Source of the DNA: CAZRIE01 sp964600075
GTDB taxonomy: Bacteria; Bacteroidota; Bacteroidia; Flavobacteriales; Flavobacteriaceae
Reading direction: 5' to 3'
Length of the DNA: 64,000 bases
Assembly (NCBI GenBank): GCA_964600075.1
Contig: CAZRIE010000004.1
Coordinates: forward strand, 43,727 to 107,726
A model generated the notes under the pieces. That model was given only the letters and a program-made list of their open reading frames with translations, was not told where the DNA came from and ran no database searches. A program made the position numbers and the translations under genes. Of the stretch, positions 17,922 through 26,274 are shown piece after piece. The stretch's first letter is position 1. Every line of letters starts with the position of its first letter.

Positions 17922-18761
17922 TTATCTGAGTTCCGTAATTTTCGCGACGTCCATATCGCTATAGTCCAGATTTTCACCTGCCATTCCCCAAATAAAGGTG
18001 TAATTCGAAGTTCCGGATCCACAGTGAATTGACCATGGGGGTGAGATTACGGCCTCATGGTTTTGCATCCAAATATGTCTTGTCTCCTGTGGCTGGCCCA
18101 TAAAATGACAGACCGATTGCCCTTCGGGTACATCAAGATAAAAATAGACTTCCATACGACGATCGTGCACATGGGCAGGCATAGTATTCCAAACACTTCC
18201 GGTGTTTAGTTCGGTCATGCCCATTTGCAATTGACAAGTGGTTACTATACCGCCAATAATCATTTGATTTACCGTCCTATGATTAGCGGTTTCCAAAGAA
18301 CCCAGTTCCAATTTATTGGCGTCGCCCAGGCTCACTTTTTTTGTTGGGTAACTGGTGTGTGCAGGCGCTGAATTTAAATAGTATTTTGCGGGCTTTCCTG
18401 AATCATCACTTTTAAAGATTACCTCTTTGGCTCCCCTTCCGACATAAAGTGCATCCTTATGTGCAAGGGCATACGTTGTGCCATCAACCTCAACAGAACC
18501 GCTAGCGCCTGTGTTTATAATGCCCAATTCCCTTCTTTCTAAAAAATACTCGGCTTTCAAGGGATCGATAGCCTCTAATTTCAAAGGATTTTCTGGAACT
18601 GCACCACCGGCAATATAACGATCGTAGTGCGTATAGGTAAGATTGATTTTTCCTTTTTCCATCAAATTGGAAATTAAGAATTCATTTCTCAGCGCTGTGG
18701 TGTCATATTGCTTAACAGCTTCCGGATTGGAAGCATATCTTGTTTCGTAAGATGTTGACAT
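17922..18761 (-). CDS. kduI: 5-keto-4-deoxyuronate isomerase
   Basis: Cupin enzyme of 279 residues converting 5-keto-4-deoxyuronate (from unsaturated uronic acids released by GH88-type enzymes) to 3-deoxy-D-glycero-2,5-hexodiulosonate. Zinc ligands are visible at His197, His199 and Glu204 (PAHVHDRRMEVYFY) and His246 (WSIHCGSG), matching the E. coli KduI positions with one residue offset. The full family length is kept. It lies 45 bp after uxuA in the operon uxuB-uxuA-kduI-DUF4861. A kduD dehydrogenase for the next step is not obvious here; the uxuB-type SDR might serve. Confidence 0.95.
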   Translation of the reverse strand: MSTSYETRYASNPEAVKQYDTTALRNEFLISNLMEKGKINLTYTHYDRYIAGGAVPENPLKLEAIDPLKAEYFLERRELGIINTGASGSVEVDGTTYALAHKDALYVGRGAKEVIFKSDDSGKPAKYYLNSAPAHTSYPTKKVSLGDANKLELGSLETANHRTVNQMIIGGIVTTCQLQMGMTELNTGSVWNTMPAHVHDRRMEVYFYLDVPEGQSVCHFMGQPQETRHIWMQNHEAVISPPWSIHCGSGTSNYTFIWGMAGENLDYSDMDVAKITELR

Positions 18762-18806
18762 AAATGTTAGATTTTAGATATTAGTTAAGGTCTGGAATTT
18801 GAAAAA

Positions 18807-20000
18807 TTAAGAGAACAATACTTTTCGAATTCCGAATTCAAGGCCTCGTAATTCTGCAAGGCCTCGTAACCTTCCGATACCCGAATATCCGGGATTTGTT
18901 TTTTTACGAAGATCATCGAGCATTTTATGACCGTGGTCAGGGCGCATAGGCATACGAAGGTCTTTTCGATCTGATTTTTTTCGTTTTTCCTGTTCGGAAA
19001 CCAAGGCTTTCATTACTCCGAACATATCTACATCACCTTCCAAATGATTGGCTTCATGAAAATTTCCATCGGCATCGCTTTCTGTAGATCTTAAGTGGAT
19101 AAAGTGGATTCGGCTTCCCAGGCGTTCGACCATACCCGGTAAATCGTTGTCGCCACGAACTCCAAAAGAGCCAGTACAAAATGTCAACCCATTGTTTGGG
19201 CTATCCACGGCCTGAAATAATTCAACGATGTCTTTCTCCGTACTTACTACCCGAGGGAGTCCTAAAATAGGATACGGTGGATCATCGGGATGGATGCACA
19301 TCAAAACCCCAGCTTTTTCGGCAGTAGGAATGATTTGAGCCAAAAATTCAAATAAACTTTTTTTCAATTCTGCTGGGCCAATAGCATCATAAGTGGCAAG
19401 AATGGCATTGAACTCATCTAACGAATAGCCTTCTTCCGCTCCAGGAAGCCCGGCGATGATGTTATTTGACAAGGCAATTTTCTCATCTTGCGATAGGCCA
19501 TCGAAATAGGTTTTGGCAGCCACTTTTTGTTTGTCGCTATATGATTCTTCGGCACCGGGTCGCTGTAACAAAAACAATTCGAAAGCTGCAAACGCGGCCG
19601 ATTCAAAACGCAGGGCGGTCGAACCATCTTCTACTCCATAATCCAAGTTAGTACGTGTCCAGTCCAAAACCGGCATAAAGTTATAACAGACGATATCAAT
19701 ACCGCACTCCCCTAAATTTTCAAGTGTCCGTCTATAATTTTCAATATACTTCATGTAGTCTCCACTTTGGGTCTTAATGGATTCATGGATGGGTACACTC
19801 TCTACTACCGACCACGTGAGGTCTGTAGCTTCAATGGTGTCTTTACGCTTTTTAATTTCGGCTACCGACCAGACTTCACCGTTAGGAATATGGTGCAGTG
19901 CGGAAACAATTCCTGTAGCCCCGGCTTGCTTAATATCTGCTAAAGAGACGGGGTCGTTCGGCCCGTACCATCTCCATGTTTGTTCTAAGGTTTGATTCAT
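18807..20000 (-). CDS. uxuA: Mannonate dehydratase
   Basis: TIM-barrel enzyme of 397 residues dehydrating D-mannonate to 2-keto-3-deoxygluconate. Family signatures: WRWYGPNDPVSLADIKQAGA at the start, CYNFMPVLDWTRT near 125, LMCIHPDDPPYPILGLPR near 235, LTFCTGSFGVRGDNDLPG, IHFIHLRSTE, and MRPDHGHKMLDD near the C-terminus. These contain the metal-binding cysteine and histidines. Together with the SDR-type uxuB upstream it forms the glucuronate/fructuronate branch. No KDG kinase or aldolase is in this window, so the product must be handled by genes elsewhere. Confidence 0.95.
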   Translation of the reverse strand: MNQTLEQTWRWYGPNDPVSLADIKQAGATGIVSALHHIPNGEVWSVAEIKKRKDTIEATDLTWSVVESVPIHESIKTQSGDYMKYIENYRRTLENLGECGIDIVCYNFMPVLDWTRTNLDYGVEDGSTALRFESAAFAAFELFLLQRPGAEESYSDKQKVAAKTYFDGLSQDEKIALSNNIIAGLPGAEEGYSLDEFNAILATYDAIGPAELKKSLFEFLAQIIPTAEKAGVLMCIHPDDPPYPILGLPRVVSTEKDIVELFQAVDSPNNGLTFCTGSFGVRGDNDLPGMVERLGSRIHFIHLRSTESDADGNFHEANHLEGDVDMFGVMKALVSEQEKRKKSDRKDLRMPMRPDHGHKMLDDLRKKTNPGYSGIGRLRGLAELRGLEFGIRKVLFS

Positions 20001-20105
20001 TTTCGAAAAAGCTATTGGTTATTCGTTAAGATTTATTTACATCTGTCTCACCAGTTGTAATGGAAAAGACAGTACTTACTAATCCAAATACTAATATTAT
20101 TATAT

Positions 20106-20933
20106 TTAAACTCCGCTAAAAGCACTAAAGCCACCATCGATAGGCACAACGACTCCGGTAACAAAAGATGCACCTTCACCACATAGCCATAAAGTAGTAC
20201 CCACTAAATCTTCAGGCTCACCGAATCTTCCCATAGGTGTTTGGCCAATAATAGTTTTTCCTCTTGGTGTCAGTTCTCCGTTACTTTCGGTAAGTAGCGT
20301 TCTATTTTGATCAGTGAGAAAAAAACCGGGGGCCAGGGCATTTACACGAATACCCACCTTCGAAAAATGAACGGCCAGCCATTGCGTGAAATTGGAGACA
20401 GCTGCTTTTGCACCACTATATGCTGGAATCTTGGTTAAAGGTGTAAATGCGTTCATTGAAGATATATTCAATATACTGCAACCTTTTCTACCTACCATAT
20501 CTTGTGCAAAGACTTGTGTTGGCAAAAGCGTACCAATAAAATTAAGGTTAAAAGTGAATTGAATTCCCGCGGTATCCAAGTCAAAGAACGTTTTAAAACC
20601 TTCGGTAGTGTTGTTGAGATCTTCCTCGACCAAATGCGGATTGCTTGTAGTGCCTAAAGGATGGTTCCCTCCCGCTCCATTAATAAGGATATCGCAAGGC
20701 CCGAGTTTTTCGTTCACCTCTTTTTTTGCAGCTTCGAGCGATGGCTTCTCCAATACATTGGCCAAGACTCCTATGGCAGTTCCCCCAGAGGCGTTAATTT
20801 CATCGGCTACCCTGTCTGCCGCTTCTTTTTTCAAATCCAATACGGCCACCTGATGACCTTCTTCTGCCAATGCCTTGGCCATCGTGCTGCACAAGACACC
20901 ACCTGCGCCTGTTAGTACTATTGTTTTACCCAT
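20106..20933 (-). CDS. uxuB: SDR-family D-mannonate oxidoreductase (fructuronate reductase type)
   Basis: Short-chain dehydrogenase of 275 residues with cofactor loop TGAGGVLCSTMAKAL, NGAGGNHP, the catalytic serine in ILNISSMNAF and Y-x3-K in AYSGAKAAVSNF. The insertion around EEDLNNTTEGFKTFFDLD and PGFFLTDQNRTLL are typical of the SDR enzymes paired with UxuA in Bacteroidota and Bacillus, which interconvert D-fructuronate and D-mannonate. It is the first gene of the operon, divergent from the LacI gene across a 266-bp region that contains the LacI-type palindrome. It could alternatively act as KduD. Confidence 0.85.
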   Translation of the reverse strand: MGKTIVLTGAGGVLCSTMAKALAEEGHQVAVLDLKKEAADRVADEINASGGTAIGVLANVLEKPSLEAAKKEVNEKLGPCDILINGAGGNHPLGTTSNPHLVEEDLNNTTEGFKTFFDLDTAGIQFTFNLNFIGTLLPTQVFAQDMVGRKGCSILNISSMNAFTPLTKIPAYSGAKAAVSNFTQWLAVHFSKVGIRVNALAPGFFLTDQNRTLLTESNGELTPRGKTIIGQTPMGRFGEPEDLVGTTLWLCGEGASFVTGVVVPIDGGFSAFSGV

Positions 20934-21067
20934 TAAGTTTGTTTTATCGGTTAGGTACTAATTGTCGCTACTTAGTTTTTTACGACAACTAAAATCCAAA
21001 TTCAGTTAAAGATAATAGATTTCGACTACGAGCCCAATCACACTTCATGTAAAAGTAAAAAAAAATA

Positions 21068-21106
21068 TACAATCGATTGTACTAAAATAAATTTCTTTAT
21101 CTTTAC
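21068..21106 (+). promoter_or_regulatory. LacI operator palindrome and promoter of the LacI gene
   Basis: TACAATCGATTGTA (21068-21081) is a perfect 14-bp palindrome of LacI-operator type. Its TTG (21077-21079) lies 19 bp before TATCTTTA (21099-21106), fitting TTG-N19-TAnnTTTG. A repressor here would shut its own gene and could also affect the divergent uxu/kdu operon. A second copy lies at the SusC promoter at 11163-11176. Confidence 0.7.
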
Positions 21107-21199
21107 CGCAACGAAAACATCTTTTTTCTAGTATATAGCGCTGGTTTCGCTCTATATTTTTAAGTTGCTGTAATACGGCCAATCCATTTACAACCTGAA

Positions 21200-22216
21200 A
21201 TGAAAAAAACGACTATACATGAAATAGCCAAAGCTCTTGGTCTTGATAGTTCAACCGTATCCCGAGCGCTTAACGATAGTGATCGTGTAAAGCCCAAAAC
21301 AAAAAAAAAGGTTTTCGAGAAGGCAATGGAAATGGGCTATACGCCAAATTTATTGGCCTCTAACCTAAGGCGAAACAAAAGCAATACCATTGGGGTGGTA
21401 GTACCTCGAATCTCGCGCTATTTCTTTTCATCGACTATATCGGGTATAGAAGAAATAGCCTATAAAGCGGGGTACAACGTTATCATTTCACAGTCACTCG
21501 AAAAACTGGAACGTGAGCAAAAAATAATTAAAAATTTAATGGCTAACCGCGTAGACGGCATTCTCATTTCGGTCACTATAGAAACGGACGATAGCACCCA
21601 TCTTTCAGATTGTTTTGATCAAGGCACCCCCCTTGTTTTTTTTGACAGACATCTCAATGGTATGAAGCAGACTGGGAAAGTTATTATTGACGATGTTCGC
21701 GGCGGCTTTGAAGCAACGGAACATTTGATACAACAAGGATGTAAAAAAATCGCCCATTTCACATCTCCATTACATGTAGAGATTTATAATAATCGCCATA
21801 AGGGATACCGCCAGGCACTTGAAAAATATAAACTGCCTTATGATGAGAACCTCGTTTTGATTTCTAGGCTTCTAGAAGAAGATGGCTACGGTTTAGCCAA
21901 AAAAGTTATTGAAGAATTTGATAGTATAGATGGTATTTTCTCGGCAAATGACTTTGCAGCCATCGGGGCAATGAAATATTTGAAAAGTATCGATAAAAAA
22001 ATTCCAGAGGAAATGGCAATCGCTGGTTTTAGTAACGAACCAACCTCCCAGGTCATTGAACCCTCATTGACAACTGTGGATCAGTCCGGAATGGAAATCG
22101 GAAAAATTGCCTGTAAATTATTACTTGATTCCATCGCAAACGGAGATCAACTTGTCGAGAACCAAACAATTATGATAAACCCGAAATTAATCAAGCGTGG
22201 TTCCACGAAAAAATAG
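21200..22216 (+). CDS. LacI-family transcriptional regulator (uronate operon)
   Basis: Regulator of 338 residues. The N-terminal headpiece is TIHEIAKALGLDSSTVSRAL with hinge MGYTPNLLASNLRRNKSNTIG. The effector domain (60-335) shows FFSSTISGIEEIAYKAGYNVI, GILISVTIE, FFDRHL, DGIFSANDFAAIGAMKYL and a C-terminal TTVDQSGMEIGKIACKLLLD. It is divergent from uxuB-uxuA-kduI and co-directional with the GH88 and lyase genes. The likely effector is a uronate-derived intermediate such as KDG or a keto-deoxyuronate (inference). Its palindrome in its own promoter and at the SusC/SusD promoter suggests control over both degradation and uptake. Confidence 0.92.
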   Translation: MKKTTIHEIAKALGLDSSTVSRALNDSDRVKPKTKKKVFEKAMEMGYTPNLLASNLRRNKSNTIGVVVPRISRYFFSSTISGIEEIAYKAGYNVIISQSLEKLEREQKIIKNLMANRVDGILISVTIETDDSTHLSDCFDQGTPLVFFDRHLNGMKQTGKVIIDDVRGGFEATEHLIQQGCKKIAHFTSPLHVEIYNNRHKGYRQALEKYKLPYDENLVLISRLLEEDGYGLAKKVIEEFDSIDGIFSANDFAAIGAMKYLKSIDKKIPEEMAIAGFSNEPTSQVIEPSLTTVDQSGMEIGKIACKLLLDSIANGDQLVENQTIMINPKLIKRGSTKK

Positions 22217-22371
22217 CTCCTAAAAGAATTTCGTTTTTGAAATGAAAAACCTTTTCTTACTTAGAAAATTGACTACAAATAATAAACTTGAATACTAATT
22301 ACTAATGCCCTTTTGATGTTCATTTTCGCTGGATGACAATTTCTCAAGGGTCTTGTTTAAATTATCGAACT

Positions 22372-23556
22372 ATGTTTAGAGTTAACCATTGTATTTTTAC
22401 CATTTGCATTCTTATCCTAGGGATTTCTTGTAAATCTGACAGTAAAGACAAAAAGATGGCAGAAGCCGTCTCTATCGATTCCTTACTACAACTTCGGTAC
22501 CAACGACTTCTTGAATATTCAGTAGACTCCACCAATATACCCAGAAGCTATACCAAAGCGACCAATTCAACGCGTGGTGTACCTTCAAAAGACTGGTGCA
22601 GCGGTTTTTTTCCGGGAAATCTATGGCAACTTTTTAAGCTCACCGGCAATGAAAGCTACAAGCAAAGAGCTATGGAATGGACCCCATTTATCGAAAAGGA
22701 AAAATACAACGATGGTACACACGACATGGGCTTTAAGGTATACTGTAGTTTCGGTGAAGGATATGAAGTTAGCGGAAATGAAAAGTATAAAGAAGTTATC
22801 GTTCAAGGTGCCAAAACATTGGCGACACGATTCAATGAAAATGTAGGTTCCCTACGCTCATGGGACTGGAATGGGGATACTTGGGAGTTTCCTGTTATTG
22901 TAGATAATATGATGAACCTTGAACTACTCTTTGAGGCGACAAGATTGTCAGGAGATAGTACTTTTCATAAAATAGCAATACAACACGCCAATACTACCTT
23001 GAAAAACCATTTTCGTGAAGATCATAGCATATACCATGTAGTCGTCTACGATACCATAAACGGTGCGGTAAAGGAAAAGGTTACCCACCAGGGGTTCAAT
23101 AACGAATCGACATGGGCCAGGGGTCAAGCATGGGGTATCTACGGCTATACGATGGCCTATCGGTTTACAAAAAACGAGAGGTATCTAAATCAGGCCGAAT
23201 CCACGGCCAAATTCTTTCTCTCCCATAAAAATCTTCCGGAAGATGGTATCCCTTATTGGGATTTCAATGATCCCGATCTTCCCAATGCCCCACGCGATGT
23301 ATCGGCAGCGACTATAATAGCCTCAGCCCTTCTGGAACTTAACGATTATACCGACGAGGGCGATTATTTAGCTTACTCAAAAAAGGTATTGAATACCTTG
23401 CAATCCGAAAAATATATGCTTGCAAAAGATATTGATGCTCCGTTTATTTTAGATCATAGCACGGGAAACTGGCCAAACAATGATGAAATAGATGAGCCTA
23501 TCACCTATGCCGACTACTATTTTTTAGAAGCACTATTGCGCGAAAAAAAGAATTGA
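22372..23556 (+). CDS. GH88 family unsaturated glucuronyl hydrolase (lipoprotein)
   Basis: About 394 residues from the ATG at 22372, chosen because it yields a lipoprotein signal (FTICILILGISC); a start at 22333 adds 13 polar residues. The (alpha/alpha)6 barrel releases unsaturated uronic acid from lyase-made oligosaccharides by a hydration mechanism. Catalytic aspartates are likely in GTHDMGF (near 117) and VDNMMNLELLF (near 178), as in GH88. Also seen are KDWCSGFFPGNLWQL, NESTWARGQAWGIYGY and IPYWDFNDP. It follows the LacI gene and precedes the lyase by 41 bp. Its product feeds KduI. GH105 is less likely given the motif order. Confidence 0.88.
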   Translation: MFRVNHCIFTICILILGISCKSDSKDKKMAEAVSIDSLLQLRYQRLLEYSVDSTNIPRSYTKATNSTRGVPSKDWCSGFFPGNLWQLFKLTGNESYKQRAMEWTPFIEKEKYNDGTHDMGFKVYCSFGEGYEVSGNEKYKEVIVQGAKTLATRFNENVGSLRSWDWNGDTWEFPVIVDNMMNLELLFEATRLSGDSTFHKIAIQHANTTLKNHFREDHSIYHVVVYDTINGAVKEKVTHQGFNNESTWARGQAWGIYGYTMAYRFTKNERYLNQAESTAKFFLSHKNLPEDGIPYWDFNDPDLPNAPRDVSAATIIASALLELNDYTDEGDYLAYSKKVLNTLQSEKYMLAKDIDAPFILDHSTGNWPNNDEIDEPITYADYYFLEALLREKKN

Positions 23557-23597
23557 TACCCCACAAAATTCAGGTCCATTACTAAATAATAGCTTCA

Positions 23598-24761
23598 ATG
23601 AAATACTTTGCCTGTGTTGCCCTATTCTTATCCCTTATGGGATGCATGAAAGCACAGACATCAAAAAAACAGTTTGTTCTTAGCGTAGAAAAGGAAAGGG
23701 TACTTGAAAACGGCAAGGCATATATGAATCTTGAACCCATAACGGTGACTGCCTCTACCTGTGAAAGAAGTGGCGGCGGTATTCATGATTTCTATTCTGA
23801 AGGTGATTACTGGTGGCCCGACCCTGAAAATCCTAAAGGTCCTTACATCCGAAAAGATGGAATGACAAATCCAGAAAATTTTACGGACCACCGAGAGGCC
23901 ATGATCCGTCTGAGCCAGATTTCGGGAGCACTGGCCTCGGCCTATATTATCACTGGTGATGAGAAATATGTGTCTCAGCTACTACCCCACTTAAAAGCTT
24001 GGTTTATTGATGAGGCCACATTAATGAATCCGAATCTGTTATATGGTCAGGCTATTATGGGCAAGGTTACGGGGCGTGGCATCGGCATAATCGACACCAT
24101 TCACTTGATGGAGGTAGCAAAGGCCATTGCTGCTATTGAAGATTCAGACGTTATTTCAGATAGCGACAGCACAAAACTTAAAGATTGGTTTGGCACCTAT
24201 TTAGATTGGATATTTTCACACCCCTATGGAATAACAGAAAGAGACAATGGTAACAACCATAGCGTTTGTTGGGCTATGCAAGCATCCGTTTTTGCACATT
24301 TTGTTGGAAACAAAGAAGTACTTGACTATTGCCGGAATATGTACAAAACTGTTTTACTACCGGATCAAATGGCCGATAACGGAAGCTTTCCCCTAGAGAT
24401 AAAACGGACAAAACCCTATGGGTATTCCCTTTTTACGTTGGATGCCATGACAGCCCTATGTCAGGTACTTTCTGAACCAAAAGATAATCTATTCGAATTC
24501 AGATCACCTAATGGTAAAAATATTGGGAAAGGAATTGAGTTTCTCTATCCCTTTGCAAAGGATAAGAAAAGCTGGCCCTATAAAAAAGACGTTATGTATT
24601 GGGAAGAGTGGCCTGTAAGGCATCCTTCTTTCCTTTTTGGAGGTCTCGCCCTTAAAAACGATGCGTATCTAAATTTATGGAAGTCATTGGAAGTCGATTT
24701 CGACAATCCCGAAGTTATTAGGAATATGCCTGTTCGGTATCCGTTGTTGTGGGTGGATTGA
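23598..24761 (+). CDS. Alginate_lyase-fold polysaccharide lyase (PL38- or PL5-like)
   Basis: About 387 residues with a signal (CVALFLSLMGCMKAQ), possibly a lipoprotein signal with Cys16. The alpha/alpha-toroid alginate_lyase domain covers nearly the whole protein: SEGDYWWPDPENPKGPYI, the helix pairs with GALASAYIITGDEKY, and the active-site-like block RDNGNNHSVCWAMQ (near 216-222; Asn and His as neutraliser and base). Such enzymes cleave uronate glycosidic bonds (mannuronate or glucuronate) by beta-elimination and leave unsaturated ends for the GH88 enzyme. Whether it is PL38 or PL5-like, and whether it acts on glucuronan, alginate or ulvan oligomers, cannot be told from the sequence. Confidence 0.75.
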   Translation: MKYFACVALFLSLMGCMKAQTSKKQFVLSVEKERVLENGKAYMNLEPITVTASTCERSGGGIHDFYSEGDYWWPDPENPKGPYIRKDGMTNPENFTDHREAMIRLSQISGALASAYIITGDEKYVSQLLPHLKAWFIDEATLMNPNLLYGQAIMGKVTGRGIGIIDTIHLMEVAKAIAAIEDSDVISDSDSTKLKDWFGTYLDWIFSHPYGITERDNGNNHSVCWAMQASVFAHFVGNKEVLDYCRNMYKTVLLPDQMADNGSFPLEIKRTKPYGYSLFTLDAMTALCQVLSEPKDNLFEFRSPNGKNIGKGIEFLYPFAKDKKSWPYKKDVMYWEEWPVRHPSFLFGGLALKNDAYLNLWKSLEVDFDNPEVIRNMPVRYPLLWVD

Positions 24762-25058
24762 TATTTTGAGGTCTTTCAGTCGAGGTACTACTATTTAAAA
24801 GAAATTGCCCGACATGTTGCACTTTTTCCTAAGCTTGTTTATAGGTCAATATCACCCAATCGCCATCCTTTTCTCTTTGTCCCAAAAAAATAGCGCTAGG
24901 CCTGTGCTCGGAGCAATAGATAAGCCGTTTCATAATTTTTTGAGGGTGATCTTCTACGATAATGGCAGATTTTAAGTAAACAGAACCATTTTATCCGATG
25001 TCTTCTGAATATCGATATCGATGGTCGGAACTTTTAAGAACGGAACTTCATTCACCAT
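24762..25058 (-). pseudogene. Decayed N-terminal fragment of a feruloyl-CoA synthase-like (AMP-forming ligase) gene
   Basis: Reading the minus strand from an ATG at 25058 gives MVNEVPFLKVPTIDIDIQK, then after a one-base loss in an A-run (24989-24992) the frame continues as GSVYLKSAIIVEDHPQKIMK, then SEHRPSAIFLGQREKDGDW and VILTYKQA. A TAG (24831-24829) follows where the family has leucine, and the same frame goes on as EKVQHVGQFLLNSS and STERPQNI. This order matches the N-terminus of feruloyl-CoA synthases (GSwlLRS, APDRtFLAQR, WRrLTYAeAL, ERPvaIL). The remaining several hundred codons are missing; the fragment abuts the 3' end of the lyase gene. It lies 27 bp after the SDR gene, probably its former operon partner. 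Confidence 0.8.
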
Positions 25059-25085
25059 TGGTTTCCCAGTTGATTTTCAGGTTCG

Positions 25086-25853
25086 TTATTTAGCTGTCAT
25101 TCTAATTGCCCCGTCGAGTCGGACGACTTCGCCATTGAGCATTTGGTTTTCTATCATTTGTTTTGCTAGGGAAGCATATTCATCGGGCCTGCCCAATCGA
25201 GATGGAAAAGGCACCTGCTGCCCTAACGATACCCGAACTTCTTCGGACATACCGGCCAGCATGGGCGTCTCAAAAATTCCTGGGGCAATGGCAAGCACGC
25301 GAATTCCTATTCGGGAAAATTCTCGGGCTATCGGCAAGGTCATCGCTACAATACCACCTTTTGATGCGGCATACGCCGCTTGCCCGATCTGACCATCAAA
25401 TGCGGCAACCGATGCCGTATTAATGATTATTCCTCTTTCCCCATTTTCGCCCGGCTCGTTAGCTTGCATAATATCGGCAGCCAACCGCAGCACATTAAAA
25501 CTGCCAACAAGGTTGACTTGAATCACTTTTGAAAATGTAGACAATTTATGTAGGCCTCCCCTACCCAAAACGCGTTCTGCAGGGGCTATTCCCGCACAAT
25601 TTATGACACCATGAATAGTCCCAAATTTGGCTACACCCTCAGCCATCGCATTTCTTACGCTCTCTTCGTTGGTAACATCAGTGGTAACAAATAGTGCTTT
25701 TGGCCCCAGCTTCTTCTCTGACTGGAGCCCTACTTCCGAATTGATATCGGCCAGAATAACCGCACCGTGGTTGTCAACTATCATTTTGGTCGTAGCAAAC
25801 CCCAATCCAGAGGCCCCGCCACTTACGAAAAACACTTTGTTTTTAATATTCAT
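25086..25853 (-). CDS. SDR-family 3-hydroxyacyl-CoA dehydrogenase (type II / HSD17B10-like)
   Basis: Short-chain dehydrogenase of 255 residues. NAD-binding SGGASGLGFATTKM, ILADIN, NCAGIAPAERVLGR, the catalytic serine in IINTASVAAFDGQIGQ, and Y-x3-K in AAYAASKGGIVAMTLP. The last is typical of type II 3-hydroxyacyl-CoA dehydrogenases (HSD10-like), which oxidise 3-hydroxyacyl-CoA in beta-oxidation or phenylpropanoid side-chain shortening. The adjacent feruloyl-CoA synthase remnant suggests it once worked in hydroxycinnamate catabolism. It is intact; its present role is uncertain. Confidence 0.85.
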   Translation of the reverse strand: MNIKNKVFFVSGGASGLGFATTKMIVDNHGAVILADINSEVGLQSEKKLGPKALFVTTDVTNEESVRNAMAEGVAKFGTIHGVINCAGIAPAERVLGRGGLHKLSTFSKVIQVNLVGSFNVLRLAADIMQANEPGENGERGIIINTASVAAFDGQIGQAAYAASKGGIVAMTLPIAREFSRIGIRVLAIAPGIFETPMLAGMSEEVRVSLGQQVPFPSRLGRPDEYASLAKQMIENQMLNGEVVRLDGAIRMTAK

Positions 25854-26274
25854 TTTTACAAATATTTATTGTCCCCTGACTCTTACTCTTTGAGCAACTT
25901 CTGGAACATTATGTGCTGTGAATTGCATCATTTAGTGGTCAAAATTAATCAATTAGATGCTAAAGGTCCGTTAATCGATTTAGAGAACATGACCACTAGT
26001 TTTGGGAGTTTCTTTCGTCGTTGAATTATTCTGTTCTCCAATATCGTTTTTATCCACTTAGGTGTTGAAGGCCTTGGTCATTTTTATCTGAAATTTGGTT
26101 TGCAAATCGATAGCAGATAAAGAGAAGTAATCGTCATTTAAAAAAAGTTGTAAAAACTGTTCGATACCCGTAAATCTATCGTGCTATTTTTATAAAATGC
26201 ATTTCTAATTACGGCCAAAGGCCAGAAAGGTTTAAATACAACACCTTCCCATTTGTTCAACTGTCAGATGAATT
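25854..26274 (+). other. 421-bp intergenic region
   Basis: No gene recognised. It contains a 9-bp inverted repeat TAGTGGTCA (25933-25941) / TGACCACTA (25990-25998) spaced 48 bp apart, flanking an AATCGATT core (25966-25973). This could be an operator region for the upstream-facing SDR gene, but the evidence is slight. Confidence 0.4.

Noticed and set aside
17912..18022. Longer start for the DUF4861 gene
   Set aside because: It overlaps kduI and places a lipoprotein signal internally; the ATG at 17911 gives a normal signal.
25911..26024. Open frame MLCCELHHLVVKINQLDAKG in the intergenic region
   Set aside because: No recognised family, no promoter or signal; probably chance.
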